NCBI RefSeq assembly: GCF_009498525.1
Contig: NZ_QSNT01000003.1
Span: 1,174,156 to 1,238,155 of the forward strand
Reading direction: 5' to 3'
Length of the DNA stretch: 64,000 nt
Source: Rhizobium sp. ICMP 5592
Lineage (GTDB): Bacteria > Pseudomonadota > Alphaproteobacteria > Rhizobiales > Rhizobiaceae
The position numbers and the translations under genes are program-made. The notes under the pieces were generated by a model that made no database searches, had not been told where the DNA came from, and saw only the letters and a list, made by a program, of their open reading frames with translations. Below are positions 26,663-36,523 of the stretch, in pieces. Numbering within the stretch: the first letter of the stretch is position 1; each line of letters starts with the position of its first letter.

Positions 26663-27475
26663 ATGTCCGAAGCACTAGCCAGCCTTGAGCCGACCTTCCT
26701 TTCCGTTGGCGCCGGCGACGATCAGCGGCAGATCGCCATACAGCAACGCGCAGCCCGGAAGGACGCCAAAGGTGCCACCTTCGTCTGGCTCTCCGGCTAT
26801 CGTTCCGACATGAGCGGCACCAAGGCGCTGGAACTCGACGCGCTCGCCGAACGGCTCGGGCTCGGCTGCATCCGCTTCGACTATTCGGGCCATGGCCGCT
26901 CAGGCGGCAAGTTCACCGACGGCACGATCTCGCGCTGGCTGGAAGAGGCGCTCGCCGTCATCGATCATACCAAGCCGAAGCGCATCGTCCTTGTCGGCTC
27001 GTCCATGGGCGGCTGGATTGCGCTCAGGCTCATCCAGGAACTGCGCAAGCAAAAGAAGGCGCCCGCCATCCACGGCCTGGTGCTGATCGCCCCCGCCCCG
27101 GATTTCACCATCGATCTTATCGAACCGAACCTTTCCGACACCGAGCGCAGATCGCTGGCCGAGCGCGGCTATTTCGAGGAGCCTTCGGAGTATAGTTCCG
27201 AGCCGAATATCTTCACCCGCGCCCTCATCGAGGACGGTCGCACCAATCGGGTTCTGACCGGCATCGTCGAGACCGGCTGCCCGGTCCATATCCTGCAGGG
27301 CATGCAGGACGAGGACGTGCCCTTCGCGCATTCGTTAAAATTGGTCGAGCACCTGCCAGCCGACGATGTGGTGTTAACACTTGTGCGCGACGGCGACCAT
27401 CGCCTGTCCCGGCCGCAGGATATCGAGCGCATGCTGGTCGCGGCAGAGACGCTGGCGCTGCATAATCTCCCATAA
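26663..27475 (+). CDS. Alpha/beta hydrolase
   Basis: A 270-residue cytoplasmic hydrolase. The oxyanion and core strand region is CIRFDYSGHGRSGGKF, the nucleophile elbow is GSSMGGWIAL (Ser near residue 109), a likely acid is the Asp in QGMQDEDVPFAH, and the catalytic His is in RDGDHRLSRPQD. This arrangement resembles ABHD10/Bem46-like serine esterases. ATG 26663 is preferred over the TTG directly before it. It stands alone, downstream of and divergent from infC. Confidence 0.9.
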   Translation: MSEALASLEPTFLSVGAGDDQRQIAIQQRAARKDAKGATFVWLSGYRSDMSGTKALELDALAERLGLGCIRFDYSGHGRSGGKFTDGTISRWLEEALAVIDHTKPKRIVLVGSSMGGWIALRLIQELRKQKKAPAIHGLVLIAPAPDFTIDLIEPNLSDTERRSLAERGYFEEPSEYSSEPNIFTRALIEDGRTNRVLTGIVETGCPVHILQGMQDEDVPFAHSLKLVEHLPADDVVLTLVRDGDHRLSRPQDIERMLVAAETLALHNLP

Positions 27476-27665
27476 AAACAGATAGATAGAGATGATCAAA
27501 CCTGGCGGGTAGTCCGCTCGCCGGGCCGAATTCGTATGGCATATCGATAATCACAAGAAGCATTCAATTGTGGCAACTATCCCTTTGATTGTGCTGAAAT
27601 TAACCATATGGCCGGGTTCCGCCGTTAACACTTAAGTAACGATTGACTTTACGCACCCCCCTACA

Positions 27666-27680
27666 TTAACAATTTGTTAA
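27666..27680. promoter_or_regulatory. Perfect CtrA-type box TTAA-N7-TTAA
   Basis: TTAACAATTTGTTAA, 25 bases before the ATG of the LapG-like protease gene. CtrA, the alphaproteobacterial cell-cycle response regulator, binds TTAA-N7-TTAA. The motif match is exact; regulation is inferred. Confidence 0.6.
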
Positions 27681-27705
27681 CAAATGCAGGGACGATACAA
27701 GGATA

Positions 27706-28311
27706 ATGGGCGTGCGTATTAAGGGCGTATTCGTTGCCTTTGCGGCTATAGTTGCCATGTCGTCGTCGGCCATGCCGGCCCCGCAGAAGACCGCGTCGAT
27801 GGCGATCGGCAACGTCACCTCCCAGCCTATCGGACATTATGAATTTTGCGAGCGCCACACAGATGAGTGCGGCCCGACCCGCAATACCGGCCCGGTCGAC
27901 CTCAACGCCGACACCTGGGCGCTGGTCAATCAGGTGAACCTGCGCGTCAACAAGACCATCACGCCTGCCACCGACATGGAAGTCTACGGCCAGGAAGAAT
28001 ACTGGGAATATCCGAAGACCGCCGGCGACTGTGAGGATTTCGCGCTGCTGAAGCGCAAGCTCCTGATGCAGAAGGGCGTTTCGGCCGCCAACCTTTTGAT
28101 GACTGTCGTTCGCAAACCCGATGGCGAAGGCCATGCGGTGCTGACGCTGCGCACCAAGCAGGGCGATTACATTCTCGACAATCTCGAGGATGAGGTGAAG
28201 GTCTGGTACAAGACCCCCTATTCCTACCTGAAGCGCCAGGCGAGCTTCAATGCCGGCCGCTGGGTCACCATCGAGAACGGCACCGACGTTCTGGTCGGCT
28301 CCGTCAAGTAA
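27706..28311 (+). CDS. Transglutaminase-like cysteine protease, LapG/BTLCP family (peptidase C93)
   Basis: A 201-residue exported protein: a signal peptide (about 1-24, ending SSAMPA) and a papain-fold domain with a likely triad C109 (TAGDCEDFALLKRKLL), H143 (GEGHAVLTLRT) and D158 (YILDNLEDEV). The spacing resembles LapG, the periplasmic protease that cuts surface adhesins under c-di-GMP control. No LapD-like or adhesin gene is nearby, so the target is unknown. A CtrA box precedes it, and a strong terminator follows. Confidence 0.9.
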   Translation: MGVRIKGVFVAFAAIVAMSSSAMPAPQKTASMAIGNVTSQPIGHYEFCERHTDECGPTRNTGPVDLNADTWALVNQVNLRVNKTITPATDMEVYGQEEYWEYPKTAGDCEDFALLKRKLLMQKGVSAANLLMTVVRKPDGEGHAVLTLRTKQGDYILDNLEDEVKVWYKTPYSYLKRQASFNAGRWVTIENGTDVLVGSVK

Positions 28312-28333
28312 GCCTCGTGAAAAGCATATCCAT

Positions 28334-28370
28334 GCAAAAGGCCGGCAAATCTACCGGCCTTTTGCTTTTC
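28334..28370 (+). terminator. Rho-independent terminator
   Basis: AAAAGGCCGG and CCGGCCTTTT pair around CAAATCTA, followed by TGCTTTT. It ends the LapG-like gene and lies just before the convergent mbfA stop; the stem could serve both strands. Confidence 0.88.
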
Positions 28371-28391
28371 CACGAATCCTTCCGAGCGTCG

Positions 28392-29375
28392 TCAGGCATT
28401 TCCGATCAATATGCCCGCCGCCAGCACCAGGGAACCACCGACCACCACCTGGAAGGCAGCGCGCAGAAAGGGCGTCTCCATATATTTGTTCTGGATGAAG
28501 GCGATCGCCCAGAGCTCGAAGAAGACAACGATGGCGGCAATGAGGGTTGCCGTCCAGAAATGCGGAATGAGATAGGGCAGCGCGTGGCCGAGGCCGCCGA
28601 GCGCCGTCATGATGCCACAGGCAAGGCCGCGCTTGATCGGCGAACCGCGACCGGAAATCTTGCCGTCGTCATGGGCAGCTTCCGTGAAGCCCATGGAAAT
28701 GCCGGCGCCGACGGAGGCCGACAGGCCGACGAGAAAGGTCTGCCAGGTGTTTTGCGTCGCAAAGGCCGCCGCGAAGATCGGCGCCAGCGTCGAGACGGAG
28801 CCATCCATCAGGCCGGCAAGGCCCGGCTGCACATAGGTCAGCACGAACTGGCGGCGCGCATGCGCGTCCTCCTCAACCTTGACGCTCTCCGGCGTGTGCT
28901 TGTCGCCCAGCATGCGGGCAACTTCTTCATGCCCCTGTTCGGCGAGCGCGAGATCGCCGAGAAGCTGGCGCGTCGACGCATCCGAGATCTGCTTGGCCGC
29001 CTCGACATAGAAATTATAGGCCTGCTGCTCCATCGCCTCCGCTTCTTGGCGGATGGCGTCGAGCGACAGGTTCTTGCGCAGCCAATCCGGCTTGCGATCG
29101 TAGAAGCCGATGACATGCTCGCGCCGGATCAGCGGGATGCGCTCGCCGAAACGCCGGCGGTGCATGTCGATCAGCGTCTTGCGATGGGTGTCCTCGACCT
29201 CGGCCATATCCTCGAATACCTTGGCGGAGTCGGGGTACTGATTGCGAAGGATGTCGGCATAGGCAAGAAAGATGCGCGCATCGTCCTCTTCGGCGGCAAT
29301 GGCGACGGCGAGAATTTCCTGTTCGGACAAAGAGGCAAAAGAACGCTTCGGCGAGCGGAAGAAACCGAGCAACAT
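28392..29375 (-). CDS. mbfA: Membrane-bound ferritin MbfA (ferritin-like domain plus VIT1/CCC1 domain)
   Basis: A 327-residue inner-membrane protein. Residues about 18-160 form a ferritin-like four-helix bundle with iron-ligand patterns E29/E30, E61-D-T-H64 and a second ExxH in LALAEQGHEEVA. Residues about 165-325 are a VIT1/CCC1-type metal transporter with about five helices, beginning VQPGLAGLMDGSVSTLAPIF. MbfA of Bradyrhizobium and Agrobacterium exports iron and protects from iron and peroxide stress. ATG 29375 follows GGAGATTTTG. An Irr-type palindrome lies immediately upstream, as expected for mbfA. Confidence 0.95.
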   Translation of the reverse strand: MLLGFFRSPKRSFASLSEQEILAVAIAAEEDDARIFLAYADILRNQYPDSAKVFEDMAEVEDTHRKTLIDMHRRRFGERIPLIRREHVIGFYDRKPDWLRKNLSLDAIRQEAEAMEQQAYNFYVEAAKQISDASTRQLLGDLALAEQGHEEVARMLGDKHTPESVKVEEDAHARRQFVLTYVQPGLAGLMDGSVSTLAPIFAAAFATQNTWQTFLVGLSASVGAGISMGFTEAAHDDGKISGRGSPIKRGLACGIMTALGGLGHALPYLIPHFWTATLIAAIVVFFELWAIAFIQNKYMETPFLRAAFQVVVGGSLVLAAGILIGNA

Positions 29376-29388
29376 CAAAATCTCCATC

Positions 29389-29411
29389 TTTAGAATTATT
29401 CTAATTCTAAA
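29389..29411. promoter_or_regulatory. Irr box (iron control element) of mbfA
   Basis: TTTAGAATTA and TAATTCTAAA are perfect 10-base inverted arms around TTC. This matches the TTTAGAA...TTCTAAA iron control element bound by Irr in rhizobia, where Irr represses mbfA at low iron. It sits only about 14 bases before the ATG, so bound Irr would block transcription start or early elongation. Confidence 0.88.
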
Positions 29412-29591
29412 GTGGTCAAATGCAGGGGTCAAGCGCAAAGGCATGATCCCGAAGAAAGGGCGACGCGGTTCTGACAAATTGCCGCGACGACGGGATGACA
29501 TCTTGGTTGCGCAGGGAAATGGCGTACATAGGAGCCGACGCAAGCCCAGTGCCGCAGAAAAAGTTACGCGCGGCGGGGCCAGGAGCATGAT

Positions 29592-30059
29592 ATGGACAAT
29601 GACCTACAGGGCCGCGCCGCCCATCTGGCCGGCATCCGCGAGAAGGCTGAGGCCGAGATGGCGCGCATCGGCATCGACGCGGCCTTTATCGACCGGCTGG
29701 TCGATACGTTCTACGGCCGCATCCAGGCGCATCCCCGGCTCGGCCCGGTCTTCGACGGCCGGCTTGCCGGGCGCTGGCCCGATCACATGGAGAAGATGAA
29801 ACGCTTCTGGTCCTCCGTCGCCTTCAAGAACGGCGCCTATGGCGGCAAGCCGGTGCAGGCCCATCTTGGCGTCCAGGGTATCGCGCCCGATTTGTTTCCG
29901 GAATGGCTGGTGCTGTTTTCGCAGACGCTGGACGATATCGCACCAACGGACGAGGCCAAGGCCTGGTTCATGGCAACGGCCGAGCGCATCGCCAAGAGCC
30001 TGACCTTGTCGTTGTTCTACAATCCGGCAGTGGATGATCCGGCGAAGAAGCCGGTCTAA
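29592..30059 (+). CDS. Group III truncated haemoglobin
   Basis: A 155-residue haem protein with the 2-over-2 globin fold. Features are FIDRLVDTFYGRIQAHPRLGPVF with Tyr41 at about B10, the group III marker FWSSVAFKNGAYGGKPVQAH, and H91 as the likely proximal haem ligand. Its role could be oxygen or nitric oxide chemistry. It is divergent from mbfA with 216 bases between, which suggests a small iron/haem locus. It meets the exporter gene at 30063 tail to tail. Confidence 0.94.
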   Translation: MDNDLQGRAAHLAGIREKAEAEMARIGIDAAFIDRLVDTFYGRIQAHPRLGPVFDGRLAGRWPDHMEKMKRFWSSVAFKNGAYGGKPVQAHLGVQGIAPDLFPEWLVLFSQTLDDIAPTDEAKAWFMATAERIAKSLTLSLFYNPAVDDPAKKPV

Positions 30060-30062
30060 ACC

Positions 30063-30977
30063 TCAGGCTCTCGCAACAAACACAGTCGCGCCAATGCTGG
30101 CGGCAACGACCAGTGCCGTGCCGAACATCTGCGAGGGGGTCAGCGGCTGCGTCAGAATAACGAAGCCGGCGAAGGCGCCGATTGCCGGTTCGAGACTCAT
30201 GAGAATGCCGAAGGAGGATGTCGGCATGCGTCGCAGCGCCACCATTTCCAGCGCATAGGGCAGAAGCGGCACGAGCAGCGCAAGACCCGCCATTTCGAGG
30301 AGGCCGTGACCGGTCAGGTACGGCACGGCGGAGGCAAAGCCGAAGGGTGTCGCGACGATGGCGGCGATGATGAGAGACATCGAGAGCCCCTCGAAGCCCT
30401 TGAAGGCGCTGCCGACCTTCTTCGTCAACAGGATATAGCAGGCCCAGCCGGTGCCCGCGCCACAGGCAAACAATATGCCCGGAAGATTGCCCACCCACCC
30501 CTCGCCATCATAGGCGAGCAGGAGCACGCCGATACCGGCGATCAACGGCCAAGTAAGCTGGCGGCTCAGCCCAAAGCCGAGGGTCGCCACCAGCAGCGGC
30601 CCGAGGAAATCGATGGCCACGGCGAGGCCTAAGGGGATGCGCTCGATCGCCGCAAAGAAGGAAAGCGTCATCAGCGCCGATACGGTGCCGAGCGTCAGCG
30701 CGCCGAGCCATTGCGCGCGGCTATAGCGCATGACCTTCGGCCGGACAATGATCGCCAGGGCAATCGCGGCGAAAGACAACCGGAGCCATGTCGCCCCGGC
30801 TGGCCCGTAGGTGGCAATGGCAGAGGACGACAGGGCCGCGCCGAACTGGATGCAACACATCGACAACAGGCACATGAGGACGCCCGCGCCAACACCACCG
30901 GAAGACGCCGGCACTTCGGAATGCGGCATCAATACCGCGCCACCATCCGTGCCGCTCTCGATCATCTTCTGGTCCAT
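30063..30977 (-). CDS. EamA/DMT superfamily exporter, RhtA-like
   Basis: A 304-residue inner-membrane protein with about ten helices in two EamA repeats (about 28-155 and 165-300). AALSSSAIATYGPAGATWLRL, PLGLAVAIDFLGPL and LLPYALEMVALRRMPTSSFGILMSLEPA are close to the threonine/homoserine exporter RhtA. The length fits. It lies 93 bases downstream of the acetylpolyamine amidohydrolase gene on the same strand, so it may instead export a polyamine-related product. Confidence 0.88.
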   Translation of the reverse strand: MDQKMIESGTDGGAVLMPHSEVPASSGGVGAGVLMCLLSMCCIQFGAALSSSAIATYGPAGATWLRLSFAAIALAIIVRPKVMRYSRAQWLGALTLGTVSALMTLSFFAAIERIPLGLAVAIDFLGPLLVATLGFGLSRQLTWPLIAGIGVLLLAYDGEGWVGNLPGILFACGAGTGWACYILLTKKVGSAFKGFEGLSMSLIIAAIVATPFGFASAVPYLTGHGLLEMAGLALLVPLLPYALEMVALRRMPTSSFGILMSLEPAIGAFAGFVILTQPLTPSQMFGTALVVAASIGATVFVARA

Positions 30978-31070
30978 GCTCGCTCCCGTTCTGTGCGGCT
31001 TGTAGACGGCAAGCGATAGGCGTGCAAATTCAAACTTTTCATCGGTTGGATCAGCCGCCCTGATAACAGC

Positions 31071-32099
31071 CTATTCGTCTTCCAGGCCGTTCAGCACATT
31101 GGCGACATTCAGCCCAATCTCCGGCACGCCATAGCCGCCCTCCATGCAGGTGAGCACCGGCAGGCCGGCCCCGGCGACAAGCTGGCCGATGCGGGTGAAA
31201 TCATCGGAGGTCAGCTTGAAGAAGGAGATCGGGTCGCGTTCGAAGGTATCGACGCCAAGGGACAGCACGATCGCCTCCGCGCCGAACGCCTTGATGCGGG
31301 CAAGCGCGTCAGCAAGCGCCTGCGACCAGACGCTCCAGGGCGTGCCGCGCGGCATCGGATAGTTGCGGTTGGCGCCGAGCCCTTCGCCTTCGCCCTCCTC
31401 GTCGGCATGACCGAGGAAATAGGGAAAGGCGTGGATGGGGTCGCCGTGGAGCGAAGCGGTGAAGACATCGCCGCGCCGGTAGAAGATATCCTGCGTGCCA
31501 TTGCCATGGTGGAAATCGACGTCGAGGACGGCCACCTTCTTCGCGCCGTGATCGCGCAGGCGCTGCGCAGCAACGGCGGCATTGTTGATGAAGCAATAGC
31601 CGCCGAAGAGATCGAAACCGGCGTGATGGCCGGGCGGGCGGCAAAGCGCGAAGGCGAAGCGATGGCCGGCATTGAGCCAATCGGCGCCCGTCAGGGCGCA
31701 GCGCATCGAGGCAATCGCCGCTTCATAAGAGCCCTTGCTGATCGAGGTGTCGGCGGCATTGGCATAGTGACCGATCATGCCGACGATATTTTCCGGCACA
31801 CGCTGGCTGGTGCGGCGCACCGGGAAGGAATTGGCGATCGCCTCGCCCTTGTAGCCGGCTGCGACCCATCGATCCCAGACAGAGCCGAGGAAATCGAGAT
31901 AGGCGGGATCATGCACCTTGCGCGCTGTCTCCAGCCCATGCGCCTCCGGTGCCACGACATCGGTAAAGCCCGCTTCCTTCACCGCGGCCAGAATCCACTC
32001 GGCGCGGAACGGGGCTTCGAAGGGTGTTACCAGCTGGCCGTCATGCAGCTCGGTCTTGGCGTCCCTCAGCTTGTGATCTTCCGAATAAATGACACGCAT
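31071..32099 (-). CDS. aphA: Acetylpolyamine amidohydrolase (histone deacetylase superfamily)
   Basis: A 342-residue zinc enzyme that removes acetyl groups from acetylputrescine, acetylcadaverine and similar amines. It aligns from end to end, by eye and memory, with the Mycoplana ramosa enzyme: MRVIYSEDHKLRDAKTEL at the start and EGGYGVPEIGLNVANVLNGL at the end. All active-site positions are present with the same numbers: H158, H159, zinc ligands D195, H197 and D284, and Y323. It probably starts an operon with the exporter gene at 30063. Confidence 0.94.
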   Translation of the reverse strand: MRVIYSEDHKLRDAKTELHDGQLVTPFEAPFRAEWILAAVKEAGFTDVVAPEAHGLETARKVHDPAYLDFLGSVWDRWVAAGYKGEAIANSFPVRRTSQRVPENIVGMIGHYANAADTSISKGSYEAAIASMRCALTGADWLNAGHRFAFALCRPPGHHAGFDLFGGYCFINNAAVAAQRLRDHGAKKVAVLDVDFHHGNGTQDIFYRRGDVFTASLHGDPIHAFPYFLGHADEEGEGEGLGANRNYPMPRGTPWSVWSQALADALARIKAFGAEAIVLSLGVDTFERDPISFFKLTSDDFTRIGQLVAGAGLPVLTCMEGGYGVPEIGLNVANVLNGLEDE

Positions 32100-32250
32100 G
32101 ATCGGTCCCTTCGCCTGCGAAACTCAATAGATAGTACCAAGGCTTACATGGATCGAAGTCAGGAAAAAAGAGCGGCTCGCGCCCTTGAACGCGATGGGAA
32201 ACGGCGGCACTTTCCGCCTGTCTTTGCGTCTATTGGGAGATTCGCGCCGC

Positions 32251-32859
32251 ATGAAAGTCCTGATGGTCGATGTCGACGGCGTACTGGTTCATGGCCGGCC
32301 GAGCGATGGCCTGCACTATTGCACCGATCTGGAACGCGATCTCGGGCTGCGGCGCGATCTGATTGAGCAGGAATTTTTCAGGACGCCCCATTGGGGAGAC
32401 ATCGTCACGGGTCGCGACGATCTGGAACCCAGGCTTGCGAGCGTTCTGGCGAAGATCGCGCCCGGACTTAGCGCCGCAACACTGATCGATTACTGGTTCG
32501 AGAACGATTCCGGCCTCGATCGGACCTTGCTCACCGATCTCGCCGCCTTGCGGGCAACGGGTATCCCGATGTTCCTGGCGACCAATCAGGAGCACCGGCG
32601 TGCCGCCTATCTGATGGACAATCTCGGGCTCTCCTCCTATTTCGACGGGATTTTCTATTCCGCCATGCTCGGATACCAGAAACCGGCATCGGAATTCTTC
32701 CGGCTGGCGACCGAGCGGGTCGGCATCGAGCCCAGCGAGATCGCCTTCATCGACGATTACCCCGCCAACATCGAGGCGGCGCGGCAATTCGGCTGGAAGG
32801 CGATGCATTGGGCGCCAGGCTCCAGGCTGGAAGACGCCCTTGCCACGTTCTCGCTCTGA
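32251..32859 (+). CDS. HAD-superfamily hydrolase
   Basis: A 202-residue phosphatase-like protein. Motif I is MVDVDGVLVHG with nucleophile D7 and D9, motif II the FLATNQEH strand, and motifs III and IV are GYQKPASEFF and FIDDYPANIEAARQFGW. The layout is that of the epoxide-hydrolase/YihX-like branch. GGGAGA precedes ATG 32251. Its stop is 3 bases from the convergent GNAT gene. Confidence 0.9.
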   Translation: MKVLMVDVDGVLVHGRPSDGLHYCTDLERDLGLRRDLIEQEFFRTPHWGDIVTGRDDLEPRLASVLAKIAPGLSAATLIDYWFENDSGLDRTLLTDLAALRATGIPMFLATNQEHRRAAYLMDNLGLSSYFDGIFYSAMLGYQKPASEFFRLATERVGIEPSEIAFIDDYPANIEAARQFGWKAMHWAPGSRLEDALATFSL

Positions 32860-32862
32860 AAC

Positions 32863-33384
32863 TTACGCAGCGATCCGCTTGTAGAAGATGGTCGTGTCGC
32901 AGAGCCCGCCCTGCGGCCACAGGGCGTAGTCTGGGATGACGCCAGCGCGTTCCCAGCCGAGGCGGGGATAGATGGCTTCGGCGTCGCTGCCGGTTGCCGT
33001 GTCGAGCACCAGCATGGTCTTGCCGCGCTTGGCCGCCTCGCGCTCCGCCGCCTCCATTAGCAGGCGGGCAAGCCCCTTTCCACGAGCGGAGCGATGCACC
33101 AGCAATTTCTTCAGATCGCCGCGATGCGGCTGGTTCGGCATTTGCGCCGCACCGATCTGCACAGTGCCGAGCACCTTGCCGTCGATGACGGCGACGAAGA
33201 GCAGGGTTGCGCCGGCCTCGACGCTGTCGGCCACCCCCCGCCAATAGGGCTCGGCATCGTCAAGCCCATAGGGCTGCATGAAGCCGACGGAAGCGCCGCC
33301 ATTAACGCAATCGGCGAGCACCTCGCAGAGATCGGCGGAGACAGCGCGGGCTTCAGCGGCAGAAAGAAGATGAATATCGGGCAT
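32863..33384 (-). CDS. GNAT family N-acetyltransferase
   Basis: A 173-residue acetyltransferase with the acetyl-CoA loop RSARGKGLARLLMEAAERE (about 97-115) after LKKLLVHR, and a C-terminal strand PRLGWERAGVIPDYALWP. It follows the XRE-cupin regulator by 15 bases on the same strand, an arrangement often seen for this type of GNAT, and is probably controlled by it. Substrate unknown. Confidence 0.92.
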   Translation of the reverse strand: MPDIHLLSAAEARAVSADLCEVLADCVNGGASVGFMQPYGLDDAEPYWRGVADSVEAGATLLFVAVIDGKVLGTVQIGAAQMPNQPHRGDLKKLLVHRSARGKGLARLLMEAAEREAAKRGKTMLVLDTATGSDAEAIYPRLGWERAGVIPDYALWPQGGLCDTTIFYKRIAA

Positions 33385-33399
33385 GAAACTATCCTTGGA

Positions 33400-33969
33400 T
33401 TATGCTCGAGGGCGGTCGAGGACGACGCAATAGCGCGCCGGCTTGTCGCCCGGATTGAAAAACACGTGGCCGTCGCCGATGCCCATGAACAGGCAGTCGC
33501 CGGGCATCAGGCGATACACGGTCTCGCCGACCGTCATCTCCATCTCGCCTTCGAACAGCCAGACATGCTGGCTCATGCCCCGGCTGGCGGCATTCGGCGG
33601 AAAACTGACGCGCGCGCCGGCGGGAAAGGTGACCTCGACGAGATCGACGGGTGATTGCGTGCCCGCCGGCGAGACCGCGCGGCGAACATAGCCCGTTTCC
33701 GGATCGCGCCAGATCGGCTGATCATTGCGCCGGGCCAAAGGCGACACGACCGTCTCCTCCTCGGCGAAAAAGGTGGAAAGTGACAGCCCGAGCGCGGCGC
33801 AAAGCCGGGCCAGCAGAGAAGCGGTCGGGCTCGCCTCTGCGCGCTCGATGCGCGAGATCATCGCTCGACTGACCGCGGAGGCGTTTGCCAGCTCATCCAG
33901 CGTCAGTCCGCGAGCAATGCGCAACTGCTTGATGCGCGCACCGATCGCGATTTCCAGATCGTCATCCAT
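33400..33969 (-). CDS. XRE-family regulator with cupin domain
   Basis: A 189-residue regulator. Residues about 8-62 form a Cro/CI helix-turn-helix (IKQLRIARGLTLDELANASAVSRAMISRIERAEASPTAS). Residues about 115-185 form a single cupin barrel (GARVSFPPN, HVWLFEGEMEMTVGETVYRLMPGDCLFMGIGDGHVFFNPG). ATG 33969 is chosen because homology starts there. First gene of a two-gene operon with the GNAT gene. Confidence 0.93.
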   Translation of the reverse strand: MDDDLEIAIGARIKQLRIARGLTLDELANASAVSRAMISRIERAEASPTASLLARLCAALGLSLSTFFAEEETVVSPLARRNDQPIWRDPETGYVRRAVSPAGTQSPVDLVEVTFPAGARVSFPPNAASRGMSQHVWLFEGEMEMTVGETVYRLMPGDCLFMGIGDGHVFFNPGDKPARYCVVLDRPRA

Positions 33970-34143
33970 TATCTGCTTATCATCCGCGTCAAATTCTACT
34001 ATAAGAGAAATATATGATCCAATGATGGAATCAAGCCGAATAATAGCCCGGATTGCGGGGGCGACACCAAATGCCCTCGGCCGCACGGATATCCCTAACA
34101 AAACCCTGCTTTTCCGCTTTGCGGCGCGGGGCGGCGCTGCTAT

Positions 34144-35972
<1,829 letters not shown>

Positions 35973-35976
<4 letters not shown>

Positions 35977-35988
35977 GGCTCGCCTCAC
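35973..35988. repeat. Perfect palindrome over the stop codons of convergent genes
   Basis: GTGAGGC-TC-GCCTCAC, a 16-base perfect inverted repeat. It contains the TGA of lepA (35974-35976) and, on the other strand, the TGA of the GFA gene (35985-35987). No T-run follows, so it is not a standard terminator. Confidence 0.7.
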
Positions 35989-36440
35989 CCCTGCCCCATA
36001 TACTCCTTCGTCAACACCTCAAAATCCTCCATGGCCGGCAGCGCCGCATAGCTATGCTTAGCCGAAGTCGCGGCCCAGGGCAGCTTTTCGCTTGTCCAGG
36101 TCTCGACGAAAGGCGTGAACCAGCTGGCGTCGTCGAGCATGGTCGGGCGCAGATTGACGAACCAGTCGAGCCCCTCCAGGCGCGTGAACATCCAGCTCAT
36201 GCAGCTTGGGCAGAAATAATGCTTCAATTTTTCGTCGCGCATCCCGCCGATGACGGGCTCGCCTTGAGTGACTTCGAAACCTTCGCTCGGAATGGCGATG
36301 CTCAGCGAATAGGCGCTGGACGACATGCGCTGGCAGCCGGTGCAATGGCAGGCCATGGCGAGCAGCGGCCTGGCGCTGACCTTCAGCCGCACCTGCCCGC
36401 AACGGCATCCACCCTCCCAGGGTAGGTCTGGCTTGCTCAT
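35985..36440 (-). CDS. GFA (glutathione-dependent formaldehyde-activating enzyme-like) family zinc protein
   Basis: A 151-residue protein with the zinc-binding pattern of the family: C12-R-C14 (GGCRCGQVRLK), C31-H-C33-T-G-C36 (ACHCTGCQRMSSSAYS) and C77-P-S-C80 (YFCPSCMSWMF). Members are mostly uncharacterised carbon-sulfur lyase-like proteins, so catalysis of glutathione and formaldehyde condensation is not assured. Same strand as the glutamine amidotransferase upstream, 83 bases apart. Confidence 0.93.
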   Translation of the reverse strand: MSKPDLPWEGGCRCGQVRLKVSARPLLAMACHCTGCQRMSSSAYSLSIAIPSEGFEVTQGEPVIGGMRDEKLKHYFCPSCMSWMFTRLEGLDWFVNLRPTMLDDASWFTPFVETWTSEKLPWAATSAKHSYAALPAMEDFEVLTKEYMGQG

Positions 36441-36523
36441 GATTTTGTTTCCTCCGGTTTTTGGCTCTCGTTCCGCCTAGAGTCGAACCTTCGGCCGTCA
36501 GATATCAACTGCCGAATCGACCA

